Assembly: GCA_021464415.1 (NCBI GenBank)
Contig: CM038467.1
Location: 27,149,248-27,213,247 of the forward strand
DNA length: 64,000 nucleotides
Direction: 5' to 3'
Origin: Lonicera japonica
Taxonomy: Eukaryota; Streptophyta; Magnoliopsida; Dipsacales; Caprifoliaceae
How positions within the stretch are numbered: the stretch's first letter is position 1; every line of letters starts with the position of its first letter. Shown here piece by piece: positions 47,481 through 59,333 of this stretch. The position numbers and the translations under genes were made by a program. The notes below the pieces were generated by a model. The model was not told the origin of the DNA. It made no database searches and saw nothing but the letters and a program-made list of their open reading frames with translations.

Positions 47481-48099
47481 CTTAGATTGATAAAAGGTTC
47501 TTCAAAACAATTTAAGATACTTGTTATGAGAATAATCGCTATATATATACATGACTAAGTGATTTTTAATGAAAGCGTGACTAATTCGGTTAAACTCCAT
47601 TTGGATTCCTTTAGCAAATCCAGATAATTTTATTCTTAATTTTCAGGATGTAGGGGCCTCTAGGTGGTTCGTGTCTTGCTGTTTTTTTTTCAATCGAGCA
47701 ATTCTGTGATTCATTCTCTTTCTTCTTCTTGCTTTTCCTATTGACGGTGAGCAGTCTTGAGGGTCAATTCCAGACCGGCTAGAGTTTATTATTTATTGAA
47801 TAGCTCATCTATTTGCTTCTGAAAAATGACTATGTTAAATCCTGGTACCTTAATGGGATGTGATACGTCTGTGCTTCTTAATTATAGATTTTGATTTCAT
47901 TAGTTATGCATTTTTTATTTTTTTTATTGCTATTGGGCTCTATTAGGACTATTTTGTTTTGTTTTTATGGGCTAATTTATAAAGCTCATTGGACTATTGG
48001 AGTGTTTCTGTTTCGGCTCTTGCTATTTTTTGAGGGGGTCAAGTCAATGTCGTCTCCCATTTCCTTATATGCCACCGAGTCTAAGCTTTTTAGATTCAA
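47481..48099. other. Intergenic DNA
   Basis: No gene seen. A 70-codon hydrophobic ORF at 47891-48103 has no recognised domain. Confidence 0.4.
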
Positions 48100-49726
48100 C
48101 TAGTTTTTGTGCACGTGCATTGCACGTGATTTTGGTATTTGAAAAATGTCATCAAGTCCATTAATAAATACAAACAGACTAAAAATTGAATAATTAGTAT
48201 AAAATAAAAATAATAATAATGAATAAATAAAACATAGTATCAAGTGTAAAATTCTTTTTTTTTACCGATCTAAAAGGCCTATAATTTTAATACGATCTAT
48301 TAAATAGCTTCATTGAAAAGTTTGTTATCAAGTTATATAGAAGTCTTATACATAACACATAATTGAACATAAATTCTAACTTATTTAATTATTTTAGCTA
48401 AGTAAAGTAAAGTTTAAATTTAAAGATAATGGGTTATAGGGACTCGCTTCGTAATGTTTTATAACTCTAAAGATAGACTCATGTTTAATAAAGGGAAGTA
48501 GTACTAATTTCATAATTTGGTTTTACAATAAGAACACTTTTCATAATATTAATTTATTTTAAGCAAAATGATAAATGTTGAAAGACAAAAATACCTTAAA
48601 CATTGCCCCCTCTCTCTCGCTCACTCATTACTGTCTCTGTCTCTCTCTCTCTGAGCCCCTAAACATTATCCTCTTTCTATGATCTCCTCACCAACAATCT
48701 CACATCTTCCACTACCACCACCCTACTCTCCAATTATATCGCCGAGAGGAGTGCCGTTCTCATCATCATCATCATCATCTTCTTCTTTTTTCTGTAGGTG
48801 TAATCATAAAATAGATATAACTTTTGATCAAACCATTGGATTAGGCTGATTTTTGGATATGTTGATCGGAAGGCAAAGTTACTATAACTTCATAAAAATC
48901 AAGACAATCAGAGGTCGTCTTGCTATCAAAATCGACCAATTTCAACAGCCCAGCAGGATTTGGAAAAAAAAATGATCGCAACTCTTTTTTTTTATGAACC
49001 CTTCGTCGATCCATATATATATATACATATAAATAAATTGAGTAGATGATGATCTCATTAATTTTGTTGTTCTTTGTTTTGTATTGGTGCTAAAACTATT
49101 TTAGCACCAATTCTGATGAAATGTGAGATATTATAATGGATTGGTGCTAAACAGATTTAGCACCAATGATGCTAAAACCATTTAGCTCCAATTCTGATGA
49201 GACGTAAGATGTTATAAAGAATGGTGCTAAACATATTTAGTACTAATTCTGATGAGGCTTGAGATGTTATAAGGAATGGTGCTAAACAGATTTAGCATCA
49301 ATTCTGATAAGACGTTAAATGTTATAAGGAATGAGTATTATTGTCTTTTTTGTAAAGTATCCTTAATTTTTGCATGTCTAATTTGTAAGTATCTTTATAA
49401 TTATGTTATTATTGGAATGAGCTCTTATGCCCAATTGCCTTTTAAATTTATTTGGAATACTAATCCTAATATAAAAATATATGGAGTTATACTCTTATAG
49501 TCTTATACTATTTTATTTAATGTAAATCTAGCTTAAAATCTTTGTTTAATTATTTTACCAAAACAAAGTAGAGTTTGAATTTATTTAAAATACTAATACT
49601 ATTATAAAAATAATTAAAAAAGAAAAATCTTAAAATCTTTTGTTTAAAATCAAGAGACATATTTGTCTTCACGAAAAAAAAGGAAAAAAACACTTAAATT
49701 ATTCGTACTTTCATATATAGTATAGA
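48100..49726 (-). mobile_element. Non-autonomous Helitron
   Basis: On the minus strand it starts A|TCTATACTATATATGAAAG (49726) and ends with hairpin cacgtgcaatgcacgtgcac, then aaaaaCTAG|T (48100). TC start, hairpin about 10 bp from CTAG, and an A/T host site are classic. It is 1.6 kb with no Rep/helicase. Inside is a tandem set of gtgctaaacagatttagcac-like units (about 49080-49300) and CT-rich and tca-repeat tracts (48600-48790). Confidence 0.78.
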
Positions 49727-50443
49727 TATATATATATTTTTTGCTATGCTTGTTATGCTTTAGCACCCTAAATTTTTGAGGGTTTTTTCTTAAAAAAAAA
49801 ATTATATATATACACACTTCACAGGGAGGCCAGCATTATAGAAAGTTGGTCTTGTTTTGTTCACTAACTGCAGGGTTGTATGGAGGCTATTTTTGCATCT
49901 TTTTATGTAGTTAGAAAGCCGAAAGCCGAAAGCCTCCTTTTTTTGTAACATAGGAATGTATTTACCATTTGGTACATTATCTCTCCCCATATTCAGTGTA
50001 GATGTATAATTTAAATGCATTTAAAATATAACCTTTGGACATTCTTTGAAATAAATCTCACTGTTTTAAAAAGATGGTCCGCTTTGAATTTGGTAAAAAG
50101 AATTTATCAAACAATGAATTTTAATCTAATCAATTGTCAAGGCAATTCATTTTCTATTGTAAGATGTATTATATGATTATGTCTCGAAAAAATAAATAGG
50201 ACTATCAATTTGAGACATACAAAAAAAAATTGGACTATCTTTTTGGAATGGAAAAAGTATCATATCTTTCTTTATGTAGTTTTTTATAACCACCTTTACT
50301 AATGTAGATTTGTTACCCCCCATTTATTTGACTTCGTACTTTTAATAAACACCCCTGATTTTAACATAGTTGATGGTAAATAACAAAAATTAGTCATTGT
50401 AGTGAGATGTGATATATTGATTATGTACTAGAAAGGAAACTAG
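49727..50443. other. Intergenic DNA with a Stowaway-like end
   Basis: No gene. At about 50195-50260, aggactatcaatttgagaca and ttggactatctttttgga resemble the end of a Stowaway-type MITE (compare 20651). Confidence 0.4.
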
Positions 50444-50810
50444 GGTGTTTTTGGTTAGTATTTTAAGTTGAGTTTTTTAGTTAAGTTTCTCGGAAGCGTG
50501 AAAGTAAGTTGAAAAGTGAATTTGATTTTTATTAGTTTTTTTCAACCAATTCAAAAAAACTCTTGAAAAAAACTCAAAAATATAGTCACAATGAAATCTT
50601 ATTTTATAGAATCTCGATGAGTAGATTTCAATTATATATATTTATTTTATCTAATTCCAATTTTTTGATTTAAAGTTATAGCGTTTTAAAAATTTTATGA
50701 GAGAAAGTAAAGTGAAGTAAAGTAAATAAATTTTGAAAAGTGTCAAGTTAAAGTTGACTTTTGAGTATAAAATAAAAACATAAATTTTAAAACATGAACC
50801 AAACATGGGC
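50444..50810. mobile_element. Tourist-like MITE, related to 22804-23177
   Basis: The ends GGTGTTTTTGGTTAG and, reversed, GCCCATGTTTGGTTC are flanked by tag and taa. The interior aaaaaactcttgaaaaaaac and the tatataaatta segment match the 22.8-kb copy. Confidence 0.55.
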
Positions 50811-51829
50811 TAAATGCTTAATTTGAGACATCTCAAAATTGAGAGCTCAAGTTTTCAATGCGTTTGTTATTTCATTTGTGCAAATGTACTAATACTATAT
50901 ATAATAAATAATTGCTTCTTTAGAAGGGCGATATACATCTCAAAGCATTGTTAGAAATTGCCCTGCAAGATGTGTCGAGTCAGAACTTAACGTTAAGTTG
51001 AAATTTATTTATTTTCAATATAAAGCATTTCAGGGAAAAAAAAATTCAAATTATCCTCATTAACCATTTGGCATTATCTTTCACTGCAATTTTATGATAA
51101 TGTTAAATAAGGTAGAAAAAATCAGAGTTCATATGACACAAAAACCTTTTTGTAGCATACAACAACAATCAACTATTGGAGTTATTGAAGATGAATAACA
51201 AAATTTCCTTCTTAGAACAAACAACAACAAATATACAGATAATATTTGTGTTCACTATAGACAATCTGCAAACAAAGACATACCAATATGATCAAATAGG
51301 AGATTATAAAAGCTGAATATCGTCTTAGTCTTATTCTTCAAGCGCCACATTGAGAACGCGCACGTTTGCCGGTAAATTGCCTGGTTTCCCTATCTGTTAG
51401 TGCCATGTGAAGCAAAGTTATATTAGATTTTTAAGAAAGTAGCTATATAGTAATTGAAATTTGCATAACACCATGCAAGGCCTCATTTGGTACGGGGTGA
51501 GATATTTTTGAACTTGCGCATTTTAGTTGAAAAAATTTCTTTCACCCAGGTGAGAAATGTTATGATCAAAACCAAAAGAGGGCCTAAAAGAAAAGAACTA
51601 AGTAGTGGCCTCCAGTTGCTTCTAAGCACAGCTGAAAATTGAACACAATAAGTCGAGAATTTCTCAAAGAAAAATACATTTATGAAATATATAAACGTTA
51701 CGTTCCTCAAATATATATATACACACATGGAGTTTCTCTCTAGAGGGCATCCTTTGATTCCTTTCTTTAACCAAGGAACATATTACCCTTTTGAGGTGAT
51801 GCATCAAATATAAATGATTTGAGTATTTT
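50811..51829. other. Downstream side of the CC-NB-LRR gene
   Basis: AT-rich, with a more GC-balanced patch at about 51320-51400 that could be a 3' exon or UTR of the gene to the right (minus strand); the splice phase did not fit cleanly. Otherwise nothing recognised. Confidence 0.35.
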
Positions 51830-51868
51830 GATGAAATTTGGTGGAGATCATCTCCACCAAATTTCATT
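51830..51868. repeat. Near-perfect 18-bp inverted repeat
   Basis: gatgaaatttggtggaga (51830-51847), a 3-base loop, then tctccaccaaatttcatt. It is the same arm sequence as in the foldbacks at 27566-28360 and lies about 150 bp past the stop codon of the CC-NB-LRR gene, in its 3' flank. Confidence 0.75.
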
Positions 51869-52016
51869 AAAAAAATTTGCAGTCAGGAAGTGAGAGATGA
51901 AATATTGATTTATGAGCCTTTTAGATGATTCCACCAAATTTCTACTATTGTAAATCAGAATATATACACAGTTGTTTAAGCATGCCTAATACTTCAATTT
52001 GCAAAGGTAGAGGAAA

Positions 52017-55010
52017 TTACCCAAGGGAGCAGACGGGCTCAAGTCTTTCCTTGACCTCGGGATCCTGCCATTTCAATGCGTCCCACCAGCTTTGTTCCGC
52101 TTGAATGGAATGCAACATCTTAGCGACATCTTTATTGAAAGGCAACTCTTTCAAATTGGGACAGCCATTTATCTGAAGCTTCTCTAAGGCAGGCCACTCA
52201 AGTGACCCGTAAGCGCAAATCCTTCTTAAATTTGGCATATCAGCCAATACCAGTGTCTCCAGATTTGGGAGGAAATCGCGATATACTGTGGCATTATTCC
52301 CTGGTTCAACAAGTAATTCTTTCATTTGGGAACATTTCTCGATTTTCAGAGTCCTCAGTTTGTATAGGCTCCCAAACGGTACGGGGAGTACCTTCCAAAT
52401 GCATTTCAATAGTGGCAACATCTTTATGTATAACTCTTCTAGGTTCGGCAGCAATGGGCTATCCACCTTATCCGCAATCGCTCTTATTTGATTGCAACCT
52501 TCAATTAGACAACCTCGGACCTTGTCCAGACTAGCATTTTCGAAATCAGATACGTACTCAACCTCAGGGTGGTTAACCAATTCAAATGCTTCAGTTTCAG
52601 CAAGCACTTTAAGAATAGTCGAGGTGCTGCCGGAGCCATTGCAATATCTCAAGTACCTGTCGTATTGGAAAAAATTTGGAATTTGAGGCAGTGTTGAGGT
52701 CGAGCATCCAATGAAAACTTGGAATGGTTTGGACATGGAGCCGAGGGTGTCTATTCTCCTAACAAAACTCGACAAAACATTGATTCTGGGAAAACCGAAG
52801 GTTGGAATACCGGCCACTAATTTTATGATGTCATCTTCGACACCACCTTCGAAGCAGAACTTAAAAGTTGTCAACTTTGTCAAGGTAGCTGCTATCTTAT
52901 CTATGACAACATTTTGCATCTCATTGCAAAGATGCTTGTACGATTTCACATCAATGATCAACTCTTCCAATGAAGAAATCTCGGATATAAAATTGCAATT
53001 ACGCAACACAATTTTAGTATCATTTCTGCAGCCAAAATTAGATAAGGACACGAGCAAACGCCTCAGTTGCAAATTCTTGAATTCCTCTGGTATTTTCTCA
53101 ACTCCGGTTCCCCGCATATCAATCACTTCAACATTTCGGAGTTCTCCTATTTCAGAAGGAAGCAGCACCAACTCAGTGCAACCATTTAAACAAAGCACCT
53201 TAAGACAGATTAGCTTCGATAGGGAGGATGGTAGTGACACGATTCTAGTAGAATCTATGTTCAAGACCCGTAGATTTTCCATATGCTCAAAGAATAAACT
53301 AGGTATTGTTCTCAAACACGGATTTTTCTGCAAAAAAAGTGTAGAAAGTATTGAACAATCCGGGCTTTCAGGTAAGGTTTGCAACTCATTGTCAACCAAA
53401 GAAATCCACTTCTTCTCTTCCCAATGTTCCGCATTTGGAGGCTCTAGCAATGATTCACCAGTTTTCACCAAATGTTTATGTTCGGTGCCACTAGCTGACA
53501 AGTTAAATAAGGCCGCTCGTCGGATCAATTTATGCATCCTAACATATTTCTTGGACACACACTCCTCGAGTAATGAAACCTTCTTAAGATCTTCCAATAC
53601 CCGAGGCCCATATGCACGCACTTGTTTAGCATCGTCAACCTTGCCATACAAATCTTCAGCAGCCCAACAATCCAATAAACAATCTATATCAATGTCACAG
53701 TCTTCTGGATATATCGCACTATGGAAAAAACAATCCTTTTGGGCACCCTTCAATTGACCCGAGCAAAAATTCAACAATTTATATAGCGCCTTCATGGCAT
53801 CATCTTGCTTTTCGGGCCACAATCTTAAGCTATTAAGTCCATCGCTCCAACTTTGAACACTGTCTCTCATTTTGAAAGCATTTGCAACGGTCTTTATCAC
53901 AAGAGGAAGGCCGCCACAGTATTTGACTATTTGGTACATAATCCGCTCAATACGTTGGTCAACTCTGCGATTCGAGTTTTGACTTACAACATTTTTGAAC
54001 ATTTTCCATGCTTCCCCGAGAGTTAACCTTTTCACCTCGATCACCCTATCCACTATCGAGTTACAAACACCATCCACCGTAGTCGTCAATACAACTTTGC
54101 TACCATTCTCGTTGTTAAGATCGATTCCAATTTGATCCAATTCAAGATCTTCCTTGACATCGTCGAGAAGTAGCAAATACTTCTTGTCCCTCAACTCTTC
54201 CCTTATCACACAAGCCACTTCACTAATATCAGTAGAGCCCTCGACGTTAAGTTTTAATCTTCGAACAAGAGCCTGTTGCAGTTGCCCCGTGCTCAAATTC
54301 TCCTCGTTTTTGTCAGTAGAAACATTCACCCACAAGACTAAATCGAAAACTTCAGCGAGTTTTTCATGATTATTCAAGTTCTGCATTATTGCCGTCTTTC
54401 CTACACCCACCAAGCCACGGACTCTAATACCTTTGACTCTGTCATTCGACAAAAAAGCCAATATATCCTCCATCGGCTTTTGCAGTGTGGAAAATTCTGT
54501 GATATCTGGGGCTTTCATCTTGACTATCGGCTCAGGCTCTTTTTCGACTAAAATGTCTGTTAACTGCGTGCCCACCTCGTAGAGCCGAAGCACAGCTGAA
54601 GTCTTAATTTCCATCTCTCTTCCCAGTGTCGAACCTTTGTCAAGCTTAAAGTTTATCTTTGATTTTCTGCATTTTTGCTTTACATACTTCTTGTTTATTT
54701 CATCCACTTCCACTTCAATCTTCCTTACCCCGTCAATCCAGCTACTATAAGTTTTTGTTCGCCTCTTTCTTGCGCTAAATCTTTTTAACATATCCTCATG
54801 ATCGTCCCTTTTTGCGCATAGTAGTTTTGTTGCTTCATTCAAATCAGCATGAATGGTCTCCAAGTCCTTTGAAGGTTTACTTTTGTCTTTCTCAGGTGCA
54901 TTGTTAGCTTGCCAGACAGTGGCAGCTGCAGCCACAACACCAGCACCTGCGGCCACGAATTCAGCCATCAACAAACTCGAGAACCTGTCGAACATAACAG
55001 AAAGCAGCAA
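52017..55010 (-). CDS. CC-NB-LRR (CNL) resistance protein, intact
   Basis: An uninterrupted 997-residue ORF. The likely true start is Met15 (54968), giving MAEFVAAGAG; the extra 14 residues look like a read-through 5' leader or splice junction. The N-terminal ~170 residues are charged and coiled-coil-like. P-loop GLVGVGKT at 199-206; RNBS-A FDLVLWVNVS; kinase-2 LLLLDDV at 279-285; RNBS-B KVVLTTT; GLPL at 367-370. The MHD position reads MHK (492-494, YVRMHKLIRRAA). The LRRs run from about 560 to the end (LPSEIGELRNVEVIDMRGTG) with the terminal WWDALKW typical of the At4g27190-like class. It is an intracellular pathogen sensor by family. The sequence upstream (57450-58650) may hold untranslated exons with a GA/CT repeat. 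The LRR style matches the LRR exon of the TIR-LRR gene. Confidence 0.9.
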   Translation of the reverse strand: MLLSVMFDRFSSLLMAEFVAAGAGVVAAAATVWQANNAPEKDKSKPSKDLETIHADLNEATKLLCAKRDDHEDMLKRFSARKRRTKTYSSWIDGVRKIEVEVDEINKKYVKQKCRKSKINFKLDKGSTLGREMEIKTSAVLRLYEVGTQLTDILVEKEPEPIVKMKAPDITEFSTLQKPMEDILAFLSNDRVKGIRVRGLVGVGKTAIMQNLNNHEKLAEVFDLVLWVNVSTDKNEENLSTGQLQQALVRRLKLNVEGSTDISEVACVIREELRDKKYLLLLDDVKEDLELDQIGIDLNNENGSKVVLTTTVDGVCNSIVDRVIEVKRLTLGEAWKMFKNVVSQNSNRRVDQRIERIMYQIVKYCGGLPLVIKTVANAFKMRDSVQSWSDGLNSLRLWPEKQDDAMKALYKLLNFCSGQLKGAQKDCFFHSAIYPEDCDIDIDCLLDCWAAEDLYGKVDDAKQVRAYGPRVLEDLKKVSLLEECVSKKYVRMHKLIRRAALFNLSASGTEHKHLVKTGESLLEPPNAEHWEEKKWISLVDNELQTLPESPDCSILSTLFLQKNPCLRTIPSLFFEHMENLRVLNIDSTRIVSLPSSLSKLICLKVLCLNGCTELVLLPSEIGELRNVEVIDMRGTGVEKIPEEFKNLQLRRLLVSLSNFGCRNDTKIVLRNCNFISEISSLEELIIDVKSYKHLCNEMQNVVIDKIAATLTKLTTFKFCFEGGVEDDIIKLVAGIPTFGFPRINVLSSFVRRIDTLGSMSKPFQVFIGCSTSTLPQIPNFFQYDRYLRYCNGSGSTSTILKVLAETEAFELVNHPEVEYVSDFENASLDKVRGCLIEGCNQIRAIADKVDSPLLPNLEELYIKMLPLLKCIWKVLPVPFGSLYKLRTLKIEKCSQMKELLVEPGNNATVYRDFLPNLETLVLADMPNLRRICAYGSLEWPALEKLQINGCPNLKELPFNKDVAKMLHSIQAEQSWWDALKWQDPEVKERLEPVCSLG

Positions 55011-55341
55011 TCAAGGAAAACTCAAATACCATTATGCAAAAGTTATTGGAAATACTAAATACCCAAGTTTAACTAACATTTATATATATATATATATATT
55101 CACATTTTTAGTAATAGAAATGTTATTACAGCATCTAGACACGCTTTTGTTTCATAATGACTTTGCATTACGTAATCCTTTGAGATACACTTGCATTATG
55201 ATACTCATGTAATCCTTTGAGAAACCCTTGCATGAAAAGGACAAAATCAAATAAATGACATGAAAAAGTAGGGGGCAAGTCTAATTTCGCATGAACAAAT
55301 GATGAAGTCAAAATTTCTTTTTCTAACAAATGATGCACTTA
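55011..55341. other. Upstream flank of the CNL gene
   Basis: Contains an (AT)n run at 55080-55100 and no recognisable gene. Confidence 0.4.
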
Positions 55342-55654
55342 GGTCTCGTTTGATTCACGGATTTGAGCACTCAGGAAAGGATCTTTCCTTTGTTTGGTAA
55401 GCACAAAGTCCAGAAACACTTTCTTGACGGAGGAGAAAGTAGGGGTAAAGTCATTCCTCTCAAAACTCATGGGATTGACTTTCCCTTGTGATTTCCTATC
55501 ATTTATTACACAAAATTTGGACAACAATACCCCTACTTAAGTACTTTCCATGTTTTACCAAACACAAGAAAAGAAATTTAACAAAAACTTTAGTTTCCCA
55601 CCTCAATGGGAAAGACAAGGGAATTAATTTTCCTTCTGTGAACCAAACGAGGCC
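55342..55654. mobile_element. Tourist-like MITE
   Basis: The ends GGTCTCGTTTGATTCACGG and, reversed, GGCCTCGTTTGGTTCACAG are flanked by tta and tag. The interior is palindromic (gggattgactttcccttg / aagacaagggaattaatttt). The small ORFs on both strands are by-products of this structure. Confidence 0.6.
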
Positions 55655-55656
55655 TA

Positions 55657-56087
55657 GAGTATCTCCAATGGTATAATCAAAATAATAATTATAATCGATT
55701 TTAACAATGTTGGCTAAAAACACTACTCCAATGGCATGACAAAATGTTAGCAACCTTTTAACCAATAACCAAATCTACTCATTTTATAATCAAAGTTAAC
55801 AACCTTCTTGAATAACTAAAATGAGAGACCCACTAATTTTATTGGGTAAATGAGAATCTTTTCAAATTTAAATCATCTTTCCCTCCTTTTTTCAAAACAA
55901 AATTCAAATTGATTAATTTGTGGCCAATCAATATAATGGACCCCACAAATTTGGTTATTGAGAAAAAATAACTATTTGGGAAGGGGGGAGAGGGGGGGCT
56001 ACATTGTTAACTTTAACAACTTACTAAATAGATAATCAAAAGTCATTTTGATTATTCAATTTTAGTTATTCCATTAGAGATGCTTTT
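55657..56087. mobile_element. MITE of the agagcatctcc family
   Basis: It begins gagtatctccaatggtataa and ends ttccattagagatgctttta. It abuts Tourist-like MITEs on both sides. Inner repeats: aataattataatcgattt / aaatagataatcaaaag. Confidence 0.55.
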
Positions 56088-56091
56088 ATAA

Positions 56092-56687
56092 GGCTCGTTT
56101 GGTTCCAGTTTTAAATCATTTTTGAAATGCTACATTCCATTCTAGATGGATTCCAATGTTTGGTTCAAGTTTTGAGCTAGGAATGCATCATTTCAGGAAT
56201 GGAGTACTCTTTCAAAGTTCTTTCTTTTAAATGGATGGGAATAGAATATTAGACTCTTTTTTATTTTCTCCTAAGATTACCTCTTAGGACCAAAATATCC
56301 CTTTTACTTATCGAGACAACTTTTTTTATTTATTTATATTCTTTTTAAATGAAAAAAAATATTTTTTTGTTATTAAACATTTTCTTTTTATTATTAAATG
56401 CATACAATGAGTTTTCACAATTCTTAATAATGAAAACTTAAATTTTTCCTTTGTAAAATTGTTAAGACTTGTCTTTTTATTTTATAAAATGAAGAATATT
56501 TTGGTAATTTACACGTATTTCACTTATATTCTCGTTTGAACCAAATATAAATAGGTAATTCAACATTATAGAAAAGAAGAATTCCTATCCAAACCAAACA
56601 TTGGCAAAGCATCCTTGATGTCAGGAGAAAGCTTTCCGAGAATTTAGGATGCCCATTCCATTTCCAAAACTTAAACCAAACCAACCC
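56092..56687. mobile_element. Tourist-like MITE related to 24746-25358
   Basis: The ends GGCTCGTTTGGTTCCAG and, reversed, GGGTTGGTTTGGTTTAAG are flanked by taa and tat. Internal pair: gctacattccattctagatg / tccttgatgtcaggag. Confidence 0.55.
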
Positions 56688-57933
56688 TATGGTAAGAGAT
56701 AGGTGACGCCAAGCAAATTGGTCAAAGGGTAACTGTTACATTTGCATATCACCAACAACAGGTTGAAATTAAGAGCCCGCAATAAATAAATAAATAAAAA
56801 ATAAAAATTGGACCGAATGACTGGTCCGACACACTTTGGCGGTCTTTGTTTAGACCACGGCATGTAACAATATAAGAAAGAAACAAAAACAAAATAAATG
56901 ATAAGTATAAAAATTTACATGATGCTATATTCTTTTAGTACAAGTGATGAAACTAGCCTACTCCTACTGGGCACAGGACAATAGCCATAAACCCGGCTTA
57001 GTGGGGGCTAAAGTACAAGCTCTTTTGATGTGCCACCACCAATTTATTCCAAACTCACTATAGCGAACCATGGTGGCTAACTTGACTAACCCAATAAAAT
57101 ACTCCATTGTCCCAAATTAAGAGACTATCCTACCACTAGAGCCATTAATCAGCTAATTGGGACTAAAGTACAAACTAAATTCTGACTTGACTCGACAAGT
57201 CAATTTCAAACACACTAACAGTGGGATTGGAACCCATGACCAACCTGGCTAGCCAAACCTGGTTTATGTACTCTCTCTTTTACCAACCACAAAATGAGAA
57301 CATAATTTTTTTTTTAGTACGAATCTCAGGAGTTGACGAACATCATCACCATAACAGGATATACCAACACTGATTTACAAATATCAGATAAACAAAATAG
57401 GTAAGTGACACTGCAAGATTAAGGAAAAGTAACAATTGCGCAAGAAATAAGCTCACCACAGTCAGAATGAAATGTTCTTGGAGCTTAAGTAGTCTTCATC
57501 TATGCATTTGGCTCCGGAATTTCACCTAGTAGGAAGCCAATTATCACCACGTTTAGCTTAATCACAAAACCAGATGTACGGAATATGAATCAATACAATG
57601 AACTAATGAAGTAGATCGTATATTAAAAGTGAACTAAGCCAATTATTCACTTAAATCTGTTGAAGATTACAATTGTTTACATTAAGTATTTACAGAAGTT
57701 AATTAGAGATTAAAACAGCAAATATAACAATAAAAAATCAATATATTTCAAAATAACTCTTTCAACTGAGTGTATCATTTTCCAATGTTTATATGTTAGA
57801 AATAGGCACGTTCAACTGTTTATGCATATCCTTTGTATTCATACAACTCCATTGAAGATAAATAAATCAAAAGGAATTTTTTCAACAGAAGCTCTATATT
57901 ATAATCTCATTACCGTAATAAAATTAGTTTAGG
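56688..57933. other. Intergenic DNA upstream of the CNL gene
   Basis: No ORF with a domain. A tRNA-box-B-like motif on the minus strand (gggttccaatcccac, about 57220-57235) suggests SINE debris. A GC-balanced patch at 57457-57530 followed (minus) by gtgagc could be an untranslated exon of the CNL gene. Confidence 0.35.
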
Positions 57934-58326
57934 TGACGTTTGATAAAACAACTAAAAACTGAAAACTAAAACTAAAAAAACTGTTTGTTCAGTTCTAAAA
58001 ACTGTATCTGAAAAAATGTTGTTTGTTTGAATATAACACATCTAAAAACTGAAAAAAATTTAACATCACAATTTTGCCTCATTAATTTATTAGATCACGT
58101 GATTCTCATTTTAAAGAGGGTAAAATAGGGTGTTTTAAATTTTCGAATTTAAGTGACTATCTTACCGCTTCAAATTTCTTATACAAATTTTCAGTTTTAA
58201 TTGGCAAACTGTTTAATAATTTTTGACAAACATACAACTTTAAAACTATTTAAATCTGAAAACTTAAAGTTTTCAAATTTAAGTGGTTGAAGTTTTCAGA
58301 TTTAAGTGGTTGAATCAAACAGCCCC
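57934..58326. mobile_element. MITE, reverse relative of 37440-38155
   Basis: It starts ggtgacgtttgataaaacaa and ends gtggttgaatcaaacagccc. It shares ctgaaaactaaaactaaaaa, gtaaaatagg and the gttttcaaatttaagtgg type repeats. Confidence 0.5.
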
Positions 58327-58571
58327 GTAGTCTCAATATTATTTACTATTTCAAAAAAAAAAGGCCGGGGAGAGAATGAAGTAAGTACCTTTGTTCATAG
58401 CAAGCCAAACAGCTTTACTATATGTTCGCGAGTGCCGATCGACCAAAGGAATTAAATTTGTTTCTAAAGAAATTGAATTTGAATTGATGATTCATCAGTA
58501 AAATCCCCTTCTTTATGCTTATATATATATAACCTCCGAAAGTTTCTAATCAAGAAAATATTTATGAGAAG

Positions 58572-58576
<5 letters not shown>

Positions 58577-58620
<44 letters not shown>
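58577..58620. repeat. (GA)n microsatellite
   Basis: About 22 ga dinucleotides. On the minus strand this is a CT run of the kind found in plant 5' leaders and may belong to an untranslated first exon of the CNL gene (gtacttac donor at about 58389). Confidence 0.9.
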
Positions 58621-58623
<3 letters not shown>

Positions 58624-58799
58624 TTCAAGTAGAAGGTTATCGGAGAAGATGAAGCTTTTTCATCTACACTTCCTGCTGAACAGTACACGGATCCCGATCC
58701 CCATTGACAAGAAGAAAAGCGATGCGGGTCCCACATCGAGAAATTATTCATTTCATTACTGATATTTTCATTATAAAAGATAGTAACAACATTTCCCAT

Positions 58800-59330
58800 T
58801 ATAAATGTGTAAATTAATTGTGCTAAAATATATAAACTAATAAAAAAATAGATATTTTGAGGATAAAAATTAATTTATACAAATATTTTACACATTTTTA
58901 TTTGTGCTTCAATAGTACACTTTAAGATTGGTGTGTAAAATTTGAATGAACCAATAATATTGTACCACATGAAATATATATATTCATATGTAATATTCAA
59001 TATTTTTTATGAATATTTTTTATTTATAATTTAATAGTTAATATGGGTATTATTTTAAAGTTTTTGATGAGTAGAATTCAAATATAAAAATATCATAATA
59101 AAATCATATTTTGATTTTTACTTATATTACATTTAATATTTTGCAAAAAGTTGGAGAGAGAAAATGATGATGTGGATGTGGATGTGTAAAATACACACCC
59201 ATTTTACACAAGTGATGATGTGGCATGTTTTAACAACACCATTGGAGCACTAAAAATTATACATATTGTGTAAATTTTACACAATCCTATGTGCCATAAT
59301 TTACACATGCCCATTGTAGATGCTCTAAGT
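58800..59330. mobile_element. MITE of the agagcatctcc family (left end uncertain)
   Basis: It ends cccattgtagatgctctaag and contains gtgtaaaatttgaatgaacc and gatgtggatgtgtaaaatac, as in the 25936-26995 copy. The left end was not fixed. Confidence 0.45.
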
Positions 59331-59333
59331 TAT

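Noticed and set aside
51300..51410. Possible last exon of the CNL gene (minus strand, an open stretch of about 20 codons after an acceptor-like site)
   Set aside because: The donor gg|gtaatt at the current stop and this acceptor do not keep an open frame in the simplest join; kept only as a possible UTR.
52202..54551. Plus-strand ORFs up to 348 codons opposite the CNL gene
   Set aside because: Antisense shadows of the CNL reading frame, Ser-rich with no known motif.
58464..58799. 111-codon minus-strand ORF with a Leu/Ser run
   Set aside because: The run is the (GA)n microsatellite read as LSLS; the rest has no domain. More likely a 5' leader than a protein.
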